Assembly (NCBI GenBank): GCA_963921935.1
Contig: OY998179.1
Coordinates: 20,209,114-20,273,113 of the forward strand
Direction of reading: 5' to 3'
DNA from: Galeruca laticollis
Lineage: Eukaryota; Arthropoda; Insecta; Coleoptera; Chrysomelidae
Length of the DNA stretch: 64,000 nt
In this document: in pieces, positions 12,801 through 21,948 of the stretch
Numbering within the stretch: the stretch's first letter is position 1
How the letters are laid out: the number at the start of each line of letters is the position of its first letter
Made by a program: the position numbers and the translations under genes
Notes under the pieces: generated by a model
Told to the model about the DNA's origin: nothing
What the model saw: only the letters and a program-made list of their open reading frames with translations
Databases searched by the model: none

Positions 12801-14783
12801 TAAAAATCGAAATCATAGCTAAACCCAGACACCCCACTCAAAACAAACACTTTGTAGGCTTTTTTGGGTTATATTGTTTCAAACTCGACCTAGCTTTTGT
12901 CGGGATTATTCGTTCGTCAACAGCCATGTGTTCTTCCTTTGGAACAAGCAAAAGTCTTTTCCTAATTTTGTTCAACAGAGGTCGAATTTTATAAAGTTTG
13001 TCATATTTAGGTTCTCCAAGTCTTGGTTGATTCATATTATCGTTGAAATGGAGAAACCTTCTAATTTGTTCAAATCTATTGCAACTCATAGCATTAGAAA
13101 CAGAAGGAATATCTAAAGAACTGTTCCAATAATTTCTAGTAGCTGGCAATTGAACAATTGACATATAAATGCATATGCCAACAAAAACTTTTATTTCTTC
13201 CTTCGTGATATTAGGTGGCTTTTCTGGCCTACATTGTACACCAAAAAGATTCGATTGTTCCGTTATATAAGTAACAATTTCATCGGTAAATAAAAAATTG
13301 AAGAATTGGATGATTCCATCAAGATCCTGTATATTGTTGGGTAGTGATTCAGAACCTTTAAATTTGATGCCATCTTCAAGAAATGGCAATTTTTTCTCTT
13401 CCCATTTGATTTTCACTTTTTCAGATTTTTTTCCCCCGTGATTTCTGCCAAACGAAGTGGAAGGTGTAGAAGATTCATATTCTTTCTGGTTCTGAGATGC
13501 CTTTTTGATATATTGAGCCCTAGCAGACTCAAGACGGGAAACCAAAGGAACGTCATCATCGGTGTCATCAGTTTCGGCAATAACTTCTCCTGTCACTGAG
13601 AAGTCAGTGTCACTCTCAGATTCATAGCACAAAACTTCTTGACTTATCTCTAAGTCATTTTCATCGCCGTCAGATAAGTTTTCGTCATTGCTTATGTCAG
13701 TAACCGGAATTATGGCCCTTTTCAAGCCATAAAAAGTTTTTGTATCCATCTGAAAATAAAAATGAACCCTATTTATTTTTCCACTTACTTCGGCCTGTGA
13801 CAAATATGGGACATGTAACCAAAGTCATTTTTTTCAGCAAACAATATGTTGAATATGTTTATATGTTCAAGAACTTGTAATATAAACTCTTACCTTTCGA
13901 CCACTATTTTAGTTTCGTAAAATTTTAGCCAATATTCCATACAACAACAACAGAACTTTCAATAGATAACAACAACACCTGTACTGCAACAGACATAATT
14001 TTAAAACACAATTTGTTGCAACTACTTTCAATTTTACTATTTTAACTGCTGGAAATGAACTGCTAACTTCACACCCGTAAGCATTACAGTGTCACAGAAG
14101 ATGAAAAATCCTTGAACAAACATTTTTAAATATTAATATATTGTGGAAATATAATTGGAGCCCCATATTTTTCTACTAGTTGTTAATTATTGTATTTTAA
14201 TAAGAAATTTCTCATAATAATATATGTATGTATATATAAGAAATACGTTTACGAAAAACTTTTAAAATGTATTTTTACAGGAAATTGTAGCAGTTCCGAA
14301 ATTTTCAAACCATGCGCGTCACCATGTGTACCGGAAAGAACATGTCAATACCAATATCCTATAGAATCAGTTGTTTGTGTAAAATTATGCAAACTAAGAT
14401 GTGAATGTGATGGTATGAAAGGATTAATAAGAGATAAACCTGGAGGAAAATGTGTCGATATTGGGGACTGTAGAGGTACGAATCTGAAAGACAAAATATA
14501 CTCTTACAAACTTCCTTGTACCCTGAGGTTGATGATTGGAGCTGTAAAATTTTATGACAAAATTTATTTCTTATAATTTTTAGATAAATGTGGGCCTAAT
14601 CAAGTTTATGGTTGTGGATCGTGTTGTCCGGAATTAACGTGCACCAACCCCCAGAGAGTCCCATGCAACAGAAAATGTTTGCTGTGTTTGGAGCAGTGTG
14701 TATGTAAGCCAGGATATGTGAGGAATACGTTTGATGGGAGATGTGTTCTGCCCAAGGATTGCCAGCGAAACGTAGCAGGATAA
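3772..14783 (+). CDS. Gene A: secreted three-domain TIL serine-protease inhibitor
   Basis: Four exons, 3772-3844, 4736-4933, 14281-14475 and 14584-14783, join with GT-AG introns all in phase 1 into a 666-nt frame (221 aa plus stop). Residues 1 to about 19 (MENALLLLLFSTIIGTVVS) form a clear signal peptide, so the product should be secreted. Three TIL domains of about 65 aa follow, one per exon, with the CxPERxC and CECD-type motifs of Ascaris-family inhibitors. Domains 1 and 2 have the canonical ten Cys; domain 3 has twelve. By analogy with characterised TIL inhibitors the P1 residue is the middle of the three residues between Cys5 and Cys6: Glu (CLEVC), Lys (CVKLC) and Arg (CNRKC), which suggests trypsin-like targets for domains 2 and 3. 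Intron 2 is 9.3 kb and full of transposons. Gene B is its tandem duplicate. The exon joins are inferred from splice signals, phase and the parallel structure of gene B. Role (immunity, development or gut) cannot be told. Confidence 0.85.
4736..4933 (+). CDS. Gene A exon 2 (TIL domain 1)
   Basis: Acceptor TTTTGCAG ends at 4735 and donor GTAATA starts at 4934. It encodes a canonical ten-cysteine TIL domain with CIPERSC and CVPRCECD motifs. Confidence 0.88.
4934..6590 (+). other. Gene A intron 2, first part: no gene seen
   Basis: AT-rich intron DNA with an AATAAT-type microsatellite at about 5907-5937 and a short hairpin at 6533-6560 (CTACTACAG / CTGTAGTA). No reading frame here looks real. Confidence 0.5.
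6591..8150 (+). other. Gene A intron 2: AT-rich, short palindromes, no gene
   Basis: Contains a perfect 22-bp palindrome at 6792-6813 built on the half-site CTTTACGCACT, with related GTGCGTAAAG or GTGCGCAAAG motifs at about 6743 and 7549, and a hairpin at 7611-7647 (GCCTTTTTCGA / TCGAAAAAAGGC). This suggests unidentified non-coding transposon DNA. Confidence 0.45.
8152..8354. repeat. Imperfect inverted repeat (hairpin element)
   Basis: Arms 8152-8243 and 8259-8354 are near-complementary over about 90 bp. Left arm landmarks GGTTTGTATT, GGGTAAATTTGGGTTGTT, CTGTTTCCTAGCAATTTGAC and AATAACTGTCAAC recur as reverse complements on the right. The loop is about 15 nt. It lies just downstream of the Crypton remnant and could be a foldback MITE. 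Confidence 0.7.
8445..9576 (-). pseudogene. Crypton tyrosine-recombinase pseudogene
   Basis: On the minus strand a protein can be followed from an ATG at 9576 to a stop at 8445, broken by an in-frame stop at 9481-9483 and a frameshift near 9000. The first part (WAFNMRKSNGEDYKEA) matches the N-terminal region of Crypton and DUF3504 recombinases. The C-terminal part holds the tyrosine-recombinase boxes: ITNHSNRAEAVSELSKSG gives the HxxR motif, and ITGHRNSSSIKPYL gives the GH and the likely nucleophilic Tyr. Cryptons move by recombination through a circular intermediate and lack terminal repeats, which fits the absence of obvious ends. The copy is inactive. Confidence 0.75.
9577..9944. other. 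Short AT-rich spacer
   Basis: No gene is visible. A small hairpin sits at about 9704-9723 (AAAAGTTA / TAACTTTT). Confidence 0.4.
9945..11340 (-). pseudogene. Jockey/CR1-type LINE fragment
   Basis: Three minus-strand blocks belong to one non-LTR retrotransposon ORF2. 11062-11331 has SGITDHYAIALQI, the end of an endonuclease domain. 10480-10890 has the linker and the start of reverse transcriptase (NKKATGIDEISAECLKA). 9945-10254 has YLLDLAKAFDTVSHSSLL (motif A), GVPQGNNILGP (motif B) and IIGYADDTAIVYED (catalytic YADD). Frameshifts separate the blocks, and both the 5' part of the endonuclease and the 3' end are missing. Clade is judged only from overall motif look. Confidence 0.8.
11341..11671. 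other. Intron spacer without a gene
   Basis: AT-rich, no convincing reading frame or repeat structure seen. Confidence 0.4.
11672..13860 (-). mobile_element. piggyBac element with broken transposase
   Basis: The low-coordinate end shows TTAA at 11672-11675 followed by CCCCTTACTGCATGA, fitting piggyBac ends and its TTAA target. The other end was not found; no matching inverted copy beside TTAA is visible up to 14200, so that end is probably deleted or mutated. It lies in intron 2 of gene A. Confidence 0.65.
11891..13749 (-). pseudogene. piggyBac transposase (DDE_Tnp_1_7 type), frameshifted
   Basis: The protein starts MDTKTFYGLKRAI at 13749, directly after a splice-acceptor-like TTTTTATTTTCAG, so a 5' UTR intron is likely. 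An acidic N-terminal region is followed by the catalytic core: EEHMAVDERIIPTKARS (first Asp), YKLFFDNWFTSIPLLVYL (second Asp), WYDNKVVNTIST (third Asp) and MGGVDLLDSMLGYYRI. After a frame change the C-terminal Cys-rich domain reads CKYIDCKGK...CAKCMVFVC, ending with TAA at 11891-11893. Frame breaks near 12845, between 12365 and 12440, and near 12000-12050 inactivate it. Most of the length of a normal piggyBac transposase is present, so the decay is recent. Confidence 0.9.
14281..14475 (+). CDS. Gene A exon 3 (TIL domain 2)
   Basis: Acceptor TTTTTACAG ends at 14280, donor GTACGA starts at 14476. A ten-cysteine TIL domain with CVPERTC, CVKLC and RCECD. It is about 97% identical to exon 3 of gene B. 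Confidence 0.88.
14584..14783 (+). CDS. Gene A exon 4 (TIL domain 3 and stop)
   Basis: Acceptor ATTTTTAG ends at 14583 and the frame ends with TAA at 14781-14783. A divergent TIL domain with twelve Cys; two extra Cys lie in GCGSCCPELTC and CLLCLEQC. The 108-bp intron before it is almost identical to the one in gene B. Confidence 0.87.
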
Positions 14784-14804
14784 ACACAAACCTTATAGTT
14801 TAGA

Positions 14805-14810
<6 letters not shown>

Positions 14811-14835
<25 letters not shown>
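14811..14835. repeat. (AT)n microsatellite
   Basis: An AT dinucleotide run in the 3' UTR of gene A. Gene B has the same kind of run at the equivalent place. Confidence 0.9.
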
Positions 14836-14844
<9 letters not shown>

Positions 14845-14961
14845 AAAATTCTTGTTGAATATAAGTTGTAATATTTAGTTCATTCTTAGCATTATCGGTT
14901 CATTATTAGCTTTGTTAAAATATTTATTTCAAAAATATTGTAATTTTTATTATATTGTAAA

Positions 14962-14967
14962 AATAAA
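14962..14967 (+). terminator. Poly(A) signal of gene A
   Basis: AATAAA, 179 nt after the stop codon, in an AT-rich 3' region. It is the first canonical hexamer after the stop that I noticed. Confidence 0.55.
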
Positions 14968-15358
14968 GTTTCGGTGTTATAATTCTCTCTTAATTAAAGC
15001 GGCCGAAATACCGAGAATAATATAATTAATTATGATACATTGTTTATACAATTGAGGTGAAGTTTAGTTCTTTTTTTTAAACTTTGTAACGAGAATCCGT
15101 CAATTTTACCGTTACATATCTCGTTGTACTCCTCCCATATTCATAAATATTTCAACTATTGGAAAATAAAAGTTCAACTGAAGAAAACTGAGAAAATGAA
15201 CAAAACAGTTTAAATATATTATGTCCCTACGTGTGGCCAGTCAGTATCTCACTTTGATTTGAATATTTCCATGCAAAATAAGGAACTGAATCCAAGTGAA
15301 ATCATTTCTATAAGTAGCAGCTACAGAAGACATACTAATTTTACCATTTGAGGATGAA

Positions 15359-17248
15359 ATGTCTTCTATTGAAGACTTGTCATTTTTAGATACAATAAAC
15401 CCACAAACAATAACTACAATAGAACAGGAACATGAAAAACAGACTGAAACATTACTTGATGTTATAAACACCCCAAATAATTTTAACGGAGAGTTACCAA
15501 ACAACGAAGAAGAAAATGTTCCTGAAGGTACAAGTTGTGAAACAAGTGACGTAAATGACAAACATTAACCAGCGAAGATGAGACTGAAAATGAAAACGTA
15601 GAAGAAACAAAGCGACGGCGCAAAAAAACAGCTGACAAGGAAACGTGGGATTAACAAATATAAAAGGATGAGAGGGATGGATTATAAAGGAAGAGGAAAC
15701 TCTGAATATAGAAAAGCAGTGTTCAACAAACCAAGACCAGCTCGAAAAATGTTGCCACCTTGTGACTGCAAAGGTTTAAAAGGAAAATCATTAAATTGTT
15801 AGACAATTTTCATCAGAAAATCGCCAAAAAATATTCGACGACTTTTGGACCAACCTGAATTGGGAACAACGAAAAAGAAGTCCGAAAAGTTATCAAGAAG
15901 GAGTTCCAGTTTTGTTTTAAATTTAAAAAATAATGGATTATCTTACAGAGTGTGCAAAAAAAGTTTCTGAGCACATTCGGCATCGGCGAATGGTCTTTGC
16001 ACAATTGGACTAAAACAGCATTAAATCAGTCATCTACATTAAATAATGGCGAAACAAAAAAACTAAAAACTAAGCCAAAAAGCAATGCAAAGGAAATGAT
16101 GATTAGGTTTTTCAAAAATCTGCCCAAAATGGAAAGCCACTATTGCCGATCAAGGAGTAACAAACTTTACCTCGAACCCATTTGACAATCAAAAACTGAT
16201 CTTTTTGAAGAAAAAAAGACATTTTCTAAGCAACATGTTAATACAGTTTCCATTAAAACATTTGCGATGGTATTTGAAGAATTGAATCTTAGTTTATACA
16301 CTCCTTAGAAAGGTCAGTGCGATGTTTGCACCAATTATAAGACTAAAAGTTTTGCCGAAGAGGTGTTCTTGGAGCACCAAAAAAGAAAAGAAGATGCCTG
16401 AAAAGAAAAACAAAGAGACAAGATAGAAGCTGAACATGTTTATTGTGTGGATTTACAGAAAGTACTGCTCTCACCACAGTCAAGCGATTCTTCATTGTAT
16501 TATAAACGCAAATTATGTGTCCACAATTTCACTGTCTACAATATGAAGAATCATGAAGGGTTTTGCTATTTATGGCATGAGGGAGATCGTGATATAACTG
16601 CTCATGAATTTGCAAGCATTCTTTGCAAATTCATATCAAATGAAGAAATATTGCCTCTGGAGGAAGTGATCATTTATAGTGATAACTGTAGCTACCAGAA
16701 CAAAAACATCACTTTGTCTAATGCACTTTTGAATTTAGCGTTAGAGAAAAACATAACTATTACTCAAAAATTCTTAGAGAAAGGCCAAACACAGATGGAA
16801 GTTAATAGTATGCATGCTTGCATTGAAAGGAGACTAAAAAATAGGAATATAAGTATTCCTGCAGAGTATGCATTCCACTGCCAGAAAGCCCGAAAATTTC
16901 CTAAACCTTATAGCGTTCATTATCTTGATCATTTATTTTTTTTTAAAGTATTCATCAGTGAAATATTATAACTCCATCAGATCGGGAGAACCAGTGGTAT
17001 GTGATTTAAAAGCTATTATATACACGAGAGAAAAAGGGATTTATGTCAAGTTGAACTATAGTGATGAATGGACCTTGTTAAATAAACGTTTGGATAAAAA
17101 AGTTCAACTAGTTCCAAATGACTCTTTGCGAAACTTGTACTCAGGGCCAAGAGAAATAACCAAAAAGAAATATGACAACTTGCAAGAATTGAAAAGTTTT
17201 TTGCTTTCAGACTTTCACGGATTTTATGATCAACTAAAGTTCAAATAA
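15359..17248 (+). pseudogene. Decayed DDE-like transposase of an unassigned insect family
   Basis: A coherent protein can be traced through several frames. First an acidic N-terminus (15359-15568). Then a Cys motif (LPPCDCKGLKGKSLNC, near 15750-15800). Then GLSYRVCKKSFLSTFGIGEW (about 15940-16000), CDVCTNYKTKSF (about 16320), and the best-preserved part at 16447-16971 with YCVDLQKVLLSP, FCYLWHEGDRDITAHEFAS, EVIIYSDNCSYQNKN and KGQTQMEVNSMHACIERRL. The tail at about 16960-17248 ends PREITKKKYDNLQELKSFLL. The YSDNC..QNKN and TQMExxSMHaxIER motifs resemble catalytic-acid motifs of DNA-transposon proteins that recur in arthropods and cnidarians. I cannot name the superfamily with confidence (Sola-like is only a guess). 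At least four breaks make it inactive. Confidence 0.6.
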
Positions 17249-17655
17249 GTGTTCATCGTGTGCAATATAAATAATTGCTATATTTAGTTAGATTTATATT
17301 TTATGTTATTGAATTTTAACATTTTCATGTGTTCCAAATAAATTAATATAATCTGATTTACTTATACTTGACATTCTTTATAACCAGTCAGAATAACTCG
17401 TCAGGTGGTAGAAGTTTCACAATATATTAGGGTGTATCTATGTCTGCGACCCTAAATAAGAACATTTTTTCTCTTTATAGAGAGAAGAGAAGAAGTATAT
17501 TATTTATAATAGACAATCACACAAACTGAAAAACTCGTAAGTATCGCATTTTTCCAAAATTAATTCGAAAAACTGGTAAGTTCCGGTAAAATCTAAAATA
17601 ATTAAATTTTACTGAATTCTATACCAATTATATGTTGTTGTGCGTATTAAATACA
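17249..17655. other. Spacer without a gene
   Basis: AT-rich DNA after the decayed transposase. No gene, no clear repeat structure. Confidence 0.4.
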
Positions 17656-18057
17656 TACAGGGTGGGGCACTATGAATGAACTATCCTCTGGCGTCTTAAC
17701 GGCAAATAAAATTAGAAAAAATTAGACGTAGAATTAAGTAGATTACTTAGGACTATAATTTAAGAATATACAGGGTGCTCGTATCAAAGTTAGGTTCCTT
17801 TAAATGGAACACCCTGTATTTTATGACATTTTTGAATTGTACTATTAAAAATAATGTAGTTCATTAACATTTCCCTATAACTATCTAGTTTAGGTTCCAG
17901 GATAAATCGATTTTACTTCATTTGTAGACCGTCCGAAAAAATACAATAACTTCAAAATAAAAACGAATAACCACATTTGCTTAACACTATCTCATTAAAC
18001 GCTTTTAACATTCTGTTTCCAATATTTACTGATATGCTATTGTTCAAATTCCACGAC

Positions 18058-19160
18058 CATTTGAACAGAAAAATTAAAATATTACCGTTTAATTTCAAGT
18101 TTCAAAAATTATTCGTTATGCTTATTGCATATCGGCATAAAAGCGCTGATTGGCCAAAAAATTACGCAAGATAATTTGTCGGATGAACTATGTCGCATTT
18201 TATCCCTTCTTAAGTCCAATTCACGTAGTAACTGACTAGATTCACGACGAGAGACGAATGTCATAATTAATCATAATTGCATATAATTGCACACACATCT
18301 GTCAGAAATTTGACGCACGATATTCAGTAAGTTTTAAATATTTTATTTTTAACAACAGAAATTCCTTAAATACCTGAGTTCGTATTGTATGTAAGTTATT
18401 AGTGACCAATTACATCAATAATAAAGAATATCTAGTGTCCATGATCGCTTCATTTAAGAAGACCTAATTTTAAATCAATTTAAACAATCCAGCACCTTGA
18501 GCAGTTGCATTTTTATCCAACAATTTTATAGCTAATTCGCTAAAATTGTTTAGCTATTGTAATAAACACGAGATATGACATAGAAAATTTTAAGAACACC
18601 CTATATAGACAATTTTTTTTAATTCGAAATAACTAATAACTGTTGACCTCAACGAAAGAATCGATACAAACAAAATGTGTTATTGCAAGGTTAACAAAAC
18701 ATTACAGATGACGATTGTGTCATGATTTGTTTACCAGTACGCTACAAATTAAAAAATAATGATATAGGAAACTAACCTTCACACAAGGTAAAATTTAGAA
18801 TAAATAACGAGAAAATTTGAATCAAAGGAGAGAGAGAAAGTATCCTCCCCGAAGAGGCCAGTCTAAGTACTGACGGTCCCTTCACCCCCAACAGTAATAG
18901 TGTGCAGTTTGTGACTAGTGATATTCCAAAACGTAAGTTTTTAACGTACAATTATTTTATTATATTTTTGTATTGATCTGTTGTATTATATTTTCTTTGA
19001 TTTAACCGGGTGTCCCAAAAAAAAGTAAGGGACCCCACAGTTCTTTTTTCGGTCATATCTAGTGTATCATATATATCGGCGCCCCTCATCTACTGGTAGA
19101 CTCTAAACAGTTATAGGTATTTATCTTATGTTCAGGGACCATTTCCCTATATATTTTTTT
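18058..19160. other. Interior of composite element, no gene
   Basis: No coding sequence recognised. A purine-rich to GC-rich patch at about 18825-18925 ends in a donor-like AACGTAAGTTTT, and GGGTGTCCCAAAAAAAA near 19007 looks like another transposon end. Confidence 0.4.
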
Positions 19161-19164
19161 TGAT

Positions 19165-19440
19165 TATGTATTTGAAATAGCACACAGATATTTATATTGT
19201 ACCAGGGATCATAGTTAGTCATATCTTAGAGTTTTGATTATTTGAAATAGTACACAGATATTTATATTGTACCAGGGATCGTATTTAGTCCTATCTTAGA
19301 GTTTTGATTATTTGCAATAGCGCACAGATATTTCTATTGTACCAGGGATCATAGTTAGTCCTATCTTAGAGTTTTGATTATTGGAAATAGCGCACAGATA
19401 TTTATATTGTACCAGGGATCATATTTAGTCCTACCTTAAA
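19165..19440 (+). repeat. 70-bp tandem repeat, four copies
   Basis: The block ACCAGGGATC recurs at 19201, 19271, 19341 and 19411, an exact 70-bp period. Each unit reads roughly TTGATTATTTGAAATAG, CACAGATATTTATATTG, ACCAGGGATC, TTAGTCCTATCTTAGAG. Copies are about 90% alike. A weaker echo lies near 19615 and 19690. Confidence 0.9.
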
Positions 19441-19989
19441 GTATCAACTGATAACTTTTCCAGTCATATTACCGGACATCCAGATACCGGAGACATCATA
19501 ATTAGATCTTCTGAATTTTATTGATATAGATTATATTCTATATTTTTTTCCTTCGAGAAACGTAATTACACTTCAAAATAGGGGATATAAATGTATCTCT
19601 CCTTTTATTATATTGTACCAGTTAACTAAATTTCACGGGATTCGTATTCCAGAAATTTTGGCAATATAGATATAGGGTTTACAGGATATCGTATTTGATC
19701 CGATTCATAAAGTTTCATTTGATTTCTATTCATTGCCTTAATTTTTGAGAAGGATATCCCACATAATTATCGCTAAAGGTGTATAGGGTACCATACTTAT
19801 TCAGGTTAAGTACCAAAAAGACATTCCGCTTGTTATTCTTTTGTTTATTTATTATATATCACGTAGACTATCCAAAAATCAGGAGAAAGCCGTGTATATT
19901 ATATTTATTTGATTGCCAAAACTTTCGTACATGGTTTTAATATTTCTTTTGTAATATATGCTTGTACATATTTAACCTTTCAGTTTACT

Positions 19990-20385
19990 TCCTTAACCTC
20001 AACCCTCACCTCTCCCGTACCAGCCAAATAGGACGGGCCGACTCGACCTGCACTACGAACTCGGGCTTGGCACACTGTATAAGCCCAAGGGGCCCCACGA
20101 CGACCTTGATCGCTCAAACCAGGAACCGCCCCTCCCCCGAGGTAATCCCGCAGGGAGATTCCTGGTTCAAAATTTTGTGCCGCAAGGCACTGGTGACAGC
20201 ACGCTGCAACGATTTTGTTCTTTGGATAGAAGAGTACAGTAGGGCTTTGCGGTCTCTACCAACAGAGAAAAAGGCAACCCGAAGGATTACCGATCCCATT
20301 ACACTGGTGGTGGATAGGGATTAGTTCCGACTCGATTATACTTACCAGGATAATACCGGTCGGTGGTCATCATAAGAAGAACAAA
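19990..20385. other. Unidentified GC-rich block
   Basis: About 400 bp of markedly higher GC than all surroundings, with GGACGGGCCGACTCGACC, CAAGGGGCCCCACGACGACC and CGCCCCTCCCCCGAGG. The forward frame 19962-20324 is open but shows no familiar motif. It could be the 5' region of a LINE, a SINE or a retro-copied small RNA. Near its end ATACTTACCAGG (20338-20349) equals the first nine bases of U1 snRNA, which may be chance. Confidence 0.4.
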
Positions 20386-20633
20386 TACAAACATGGGAAA
20401 GAATTAAGAAACATTACACTAGAATAAAGAAGTATCACACTATACAGGGTGTTTTTAATATGACAGTATAACACTAACTATTTAATACATAAATTTCTGG
20501 CTTAATTTAAAACGGAACACCCTGTATCTGTTGGGTCTGTTAAACGTGGGAATTTATTACCTTTCAGTTGGTATTAGGGTTGCATATATCTATCTCTGAT
20601 AGTTTTTGAGAAATTTTAAATTAGTTTTTTAAT

Positions 20634-20754
20634 GAGATTTACTGTCTCGACCCTTACTTCGTGGAATCTACTCATATTAATGTTTTAAATGAAATTCACT
20701 GTTTATATTGTGGAATTAGCTAGAAACAGTGAGCTTCATTTAAAACACCAATAA
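20634..20754 (-). repeat. Hairpin repeat inserted in the left inverted repeat
   Basis: A copy of the hairpin repeat (CTGTCTCGACCCTTACTTCG tail and TGTTTTAAATGAAA arm). It is absent from the matching place in the right inverted repeat, which dates its insertion after the element formed. The 9-bp direct repeat TTTTTTAAT at 20625-20633 and 20755-20763 flanks it. Confidence 0.8.
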
Positions 20755-20940
20755 TTTTTTAATACTCAATTATTTGCTGACATCTAGTTACCTATGACAT
20801 GATGATACTCCGATGGATATTTTGACAGTAAGTGCTTTGTTGTATGATTTATTATTGATAAATTAAAGGTTTCTTAAATTAGAATTTTATTAAGGGTAAG
20901 TACACTATTATTGGACATGCATATACAATAAGCTTCAAAA

Positions 20941-21948
20941 TTATAAAGAAATAACTAGAAAAAATTTAAAGTAGGTGTTCAAAGTGACGCCCATTTTGTT
21001 GGATACAAAAACTCTTTTAAAAAAGTTATTGTTCACTTTCTTTAACATTTCTGGTGTTACTGTTAGAAACGCTCTCCTTATTCTATCCTTCATGTTCTCA
21101 GGAGTGGTTGGCTCTGTATTGTAGACAATACTTTTTATGTAACCCCAAAGATAAGGACCCCCTCGCCCAATCCATTTTTGTGGAAAAATATTGTTTAGGT
21201 AACGCCGGACAATTACACTGAAATGAACAGACGCACCATCTAACTGCAGCCACATTTTTTGTCTTGTAGCTAGTGGAACGTCATCTAAAATTTCGGGTAG
21301 TTTGTTACGTAAAAATTTACGAAATTTTCTTCCAGTTAGCGTTCCATTAAAAAAATAAGGCCCTATTATGTGGGTTCCAACGATTTCTGCCCATGCATTT
21401 AATGACCAACGATGTTGATGATCAACACTTCGGAAGTAATGCGGATTTTCGTCGTTATAGTAATGAAAATTATGTTTGTTTACTAAACCGTTTTTATGAA
21501 ACGTAGCTTCATCCGTAAACAGAACAAAATCAAACAAATCTTCAGACCCTGCCACTTTGTCCATAACCCATAAACAAAACTCTATACGATTTTCAAAGTC
21601 CCTATCAAATAGTTGCTGGTGCATTTGAATATGGTAGGGATGAAATTTGTGTTTTTTAATTATCCTAGCGACACTTCTCTTGCTTATACCTACTTGCTCA
21701 CTAATACATCTTTGACTAGTATGTGGATTCTCAACAAGCGCACCCATTACTTCAAATTCTGAATCGTCTGTAATTGCAGATTTTCGTCTAGAATTTTTTT
21801 TATATTGCACGCTTCCAGTAGTTTTGAATACTTGCAGTAGTCTTTTAAGAACATTTCTGTTAGGATGATCTCTATTTGGATACTTTTGAGCGTATAATCT
21901 ACTTGCTAAAAAACAGTTCTCCTGACACTCTCCAATAATTAAGATCAT
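20941..21948 (-). CDS. IS630-like transposase, long ORF lacking the third catalytic block
   Basis: An uninterrupted 335-aa frame. Residues 1-110 hold the helix-turn-helix DNA-binding part (ISEQVGISKRSVARIIKKH). Catalytic motifs are VLFTDEATFHKNGLVNKHN (first Asp) and MWLQLDGASVHFSVIVRRYL (second Asp). Then WIGRGGPYLWGYIKSIVYN follows. In this family the GRGGP..W..RSPDLTPLDFF segment, with the third acid, normally lies between WIGRGGP and LWGY. Here it is absent without a frame break, so the protein should not cut DNA. It would normally excise and insert its own element by the ends at 20445 and 22554. The frame extends slightly upstream of this Met, so the true start may be lost. Related decayed DNA lies at 110-480. 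Confidence 0.75.
   Translation of the reverse strand: MILIIGECQENCFLASRLYAQKYPNRDHPNRNVLKRLLQVFKTTGSVQYKKNSRRKSAITDDSEFEVMGALVENPHTSQRCISEQVGISKRSVARIIKKHKFHPYHIQMHQQLFDRDFENRIEFCLWVMDKVAGSEDLFDFVLFTDEATFHKNGLVNKHNFHYYNDENPHYFRSVDHQHRWSLNAWAEIVGTHIIGPYFFNGTLTGRKFRKFLRNKLPEILDDVPLATRQKMWLQLDGASVHFSVIVRRYLNNIFPQKWIGRGGPYLWGYIKSIVYNTEPTTPENMKDRIRRAFLTVTPEMLKKVNNNFFKRVFVSNKMGVTLNTYFKFFLVISL

Noticed and set aside
19962..20324. 120-aa frame in the GC-rich block
   Set aside because: No recognisable motif; high GC makes long chance frames likely.
20338..20380. A real U1 snRNA gene
   Set aside because: Only the first nine bases match well; the later stem-loops and Sm site are not seen.
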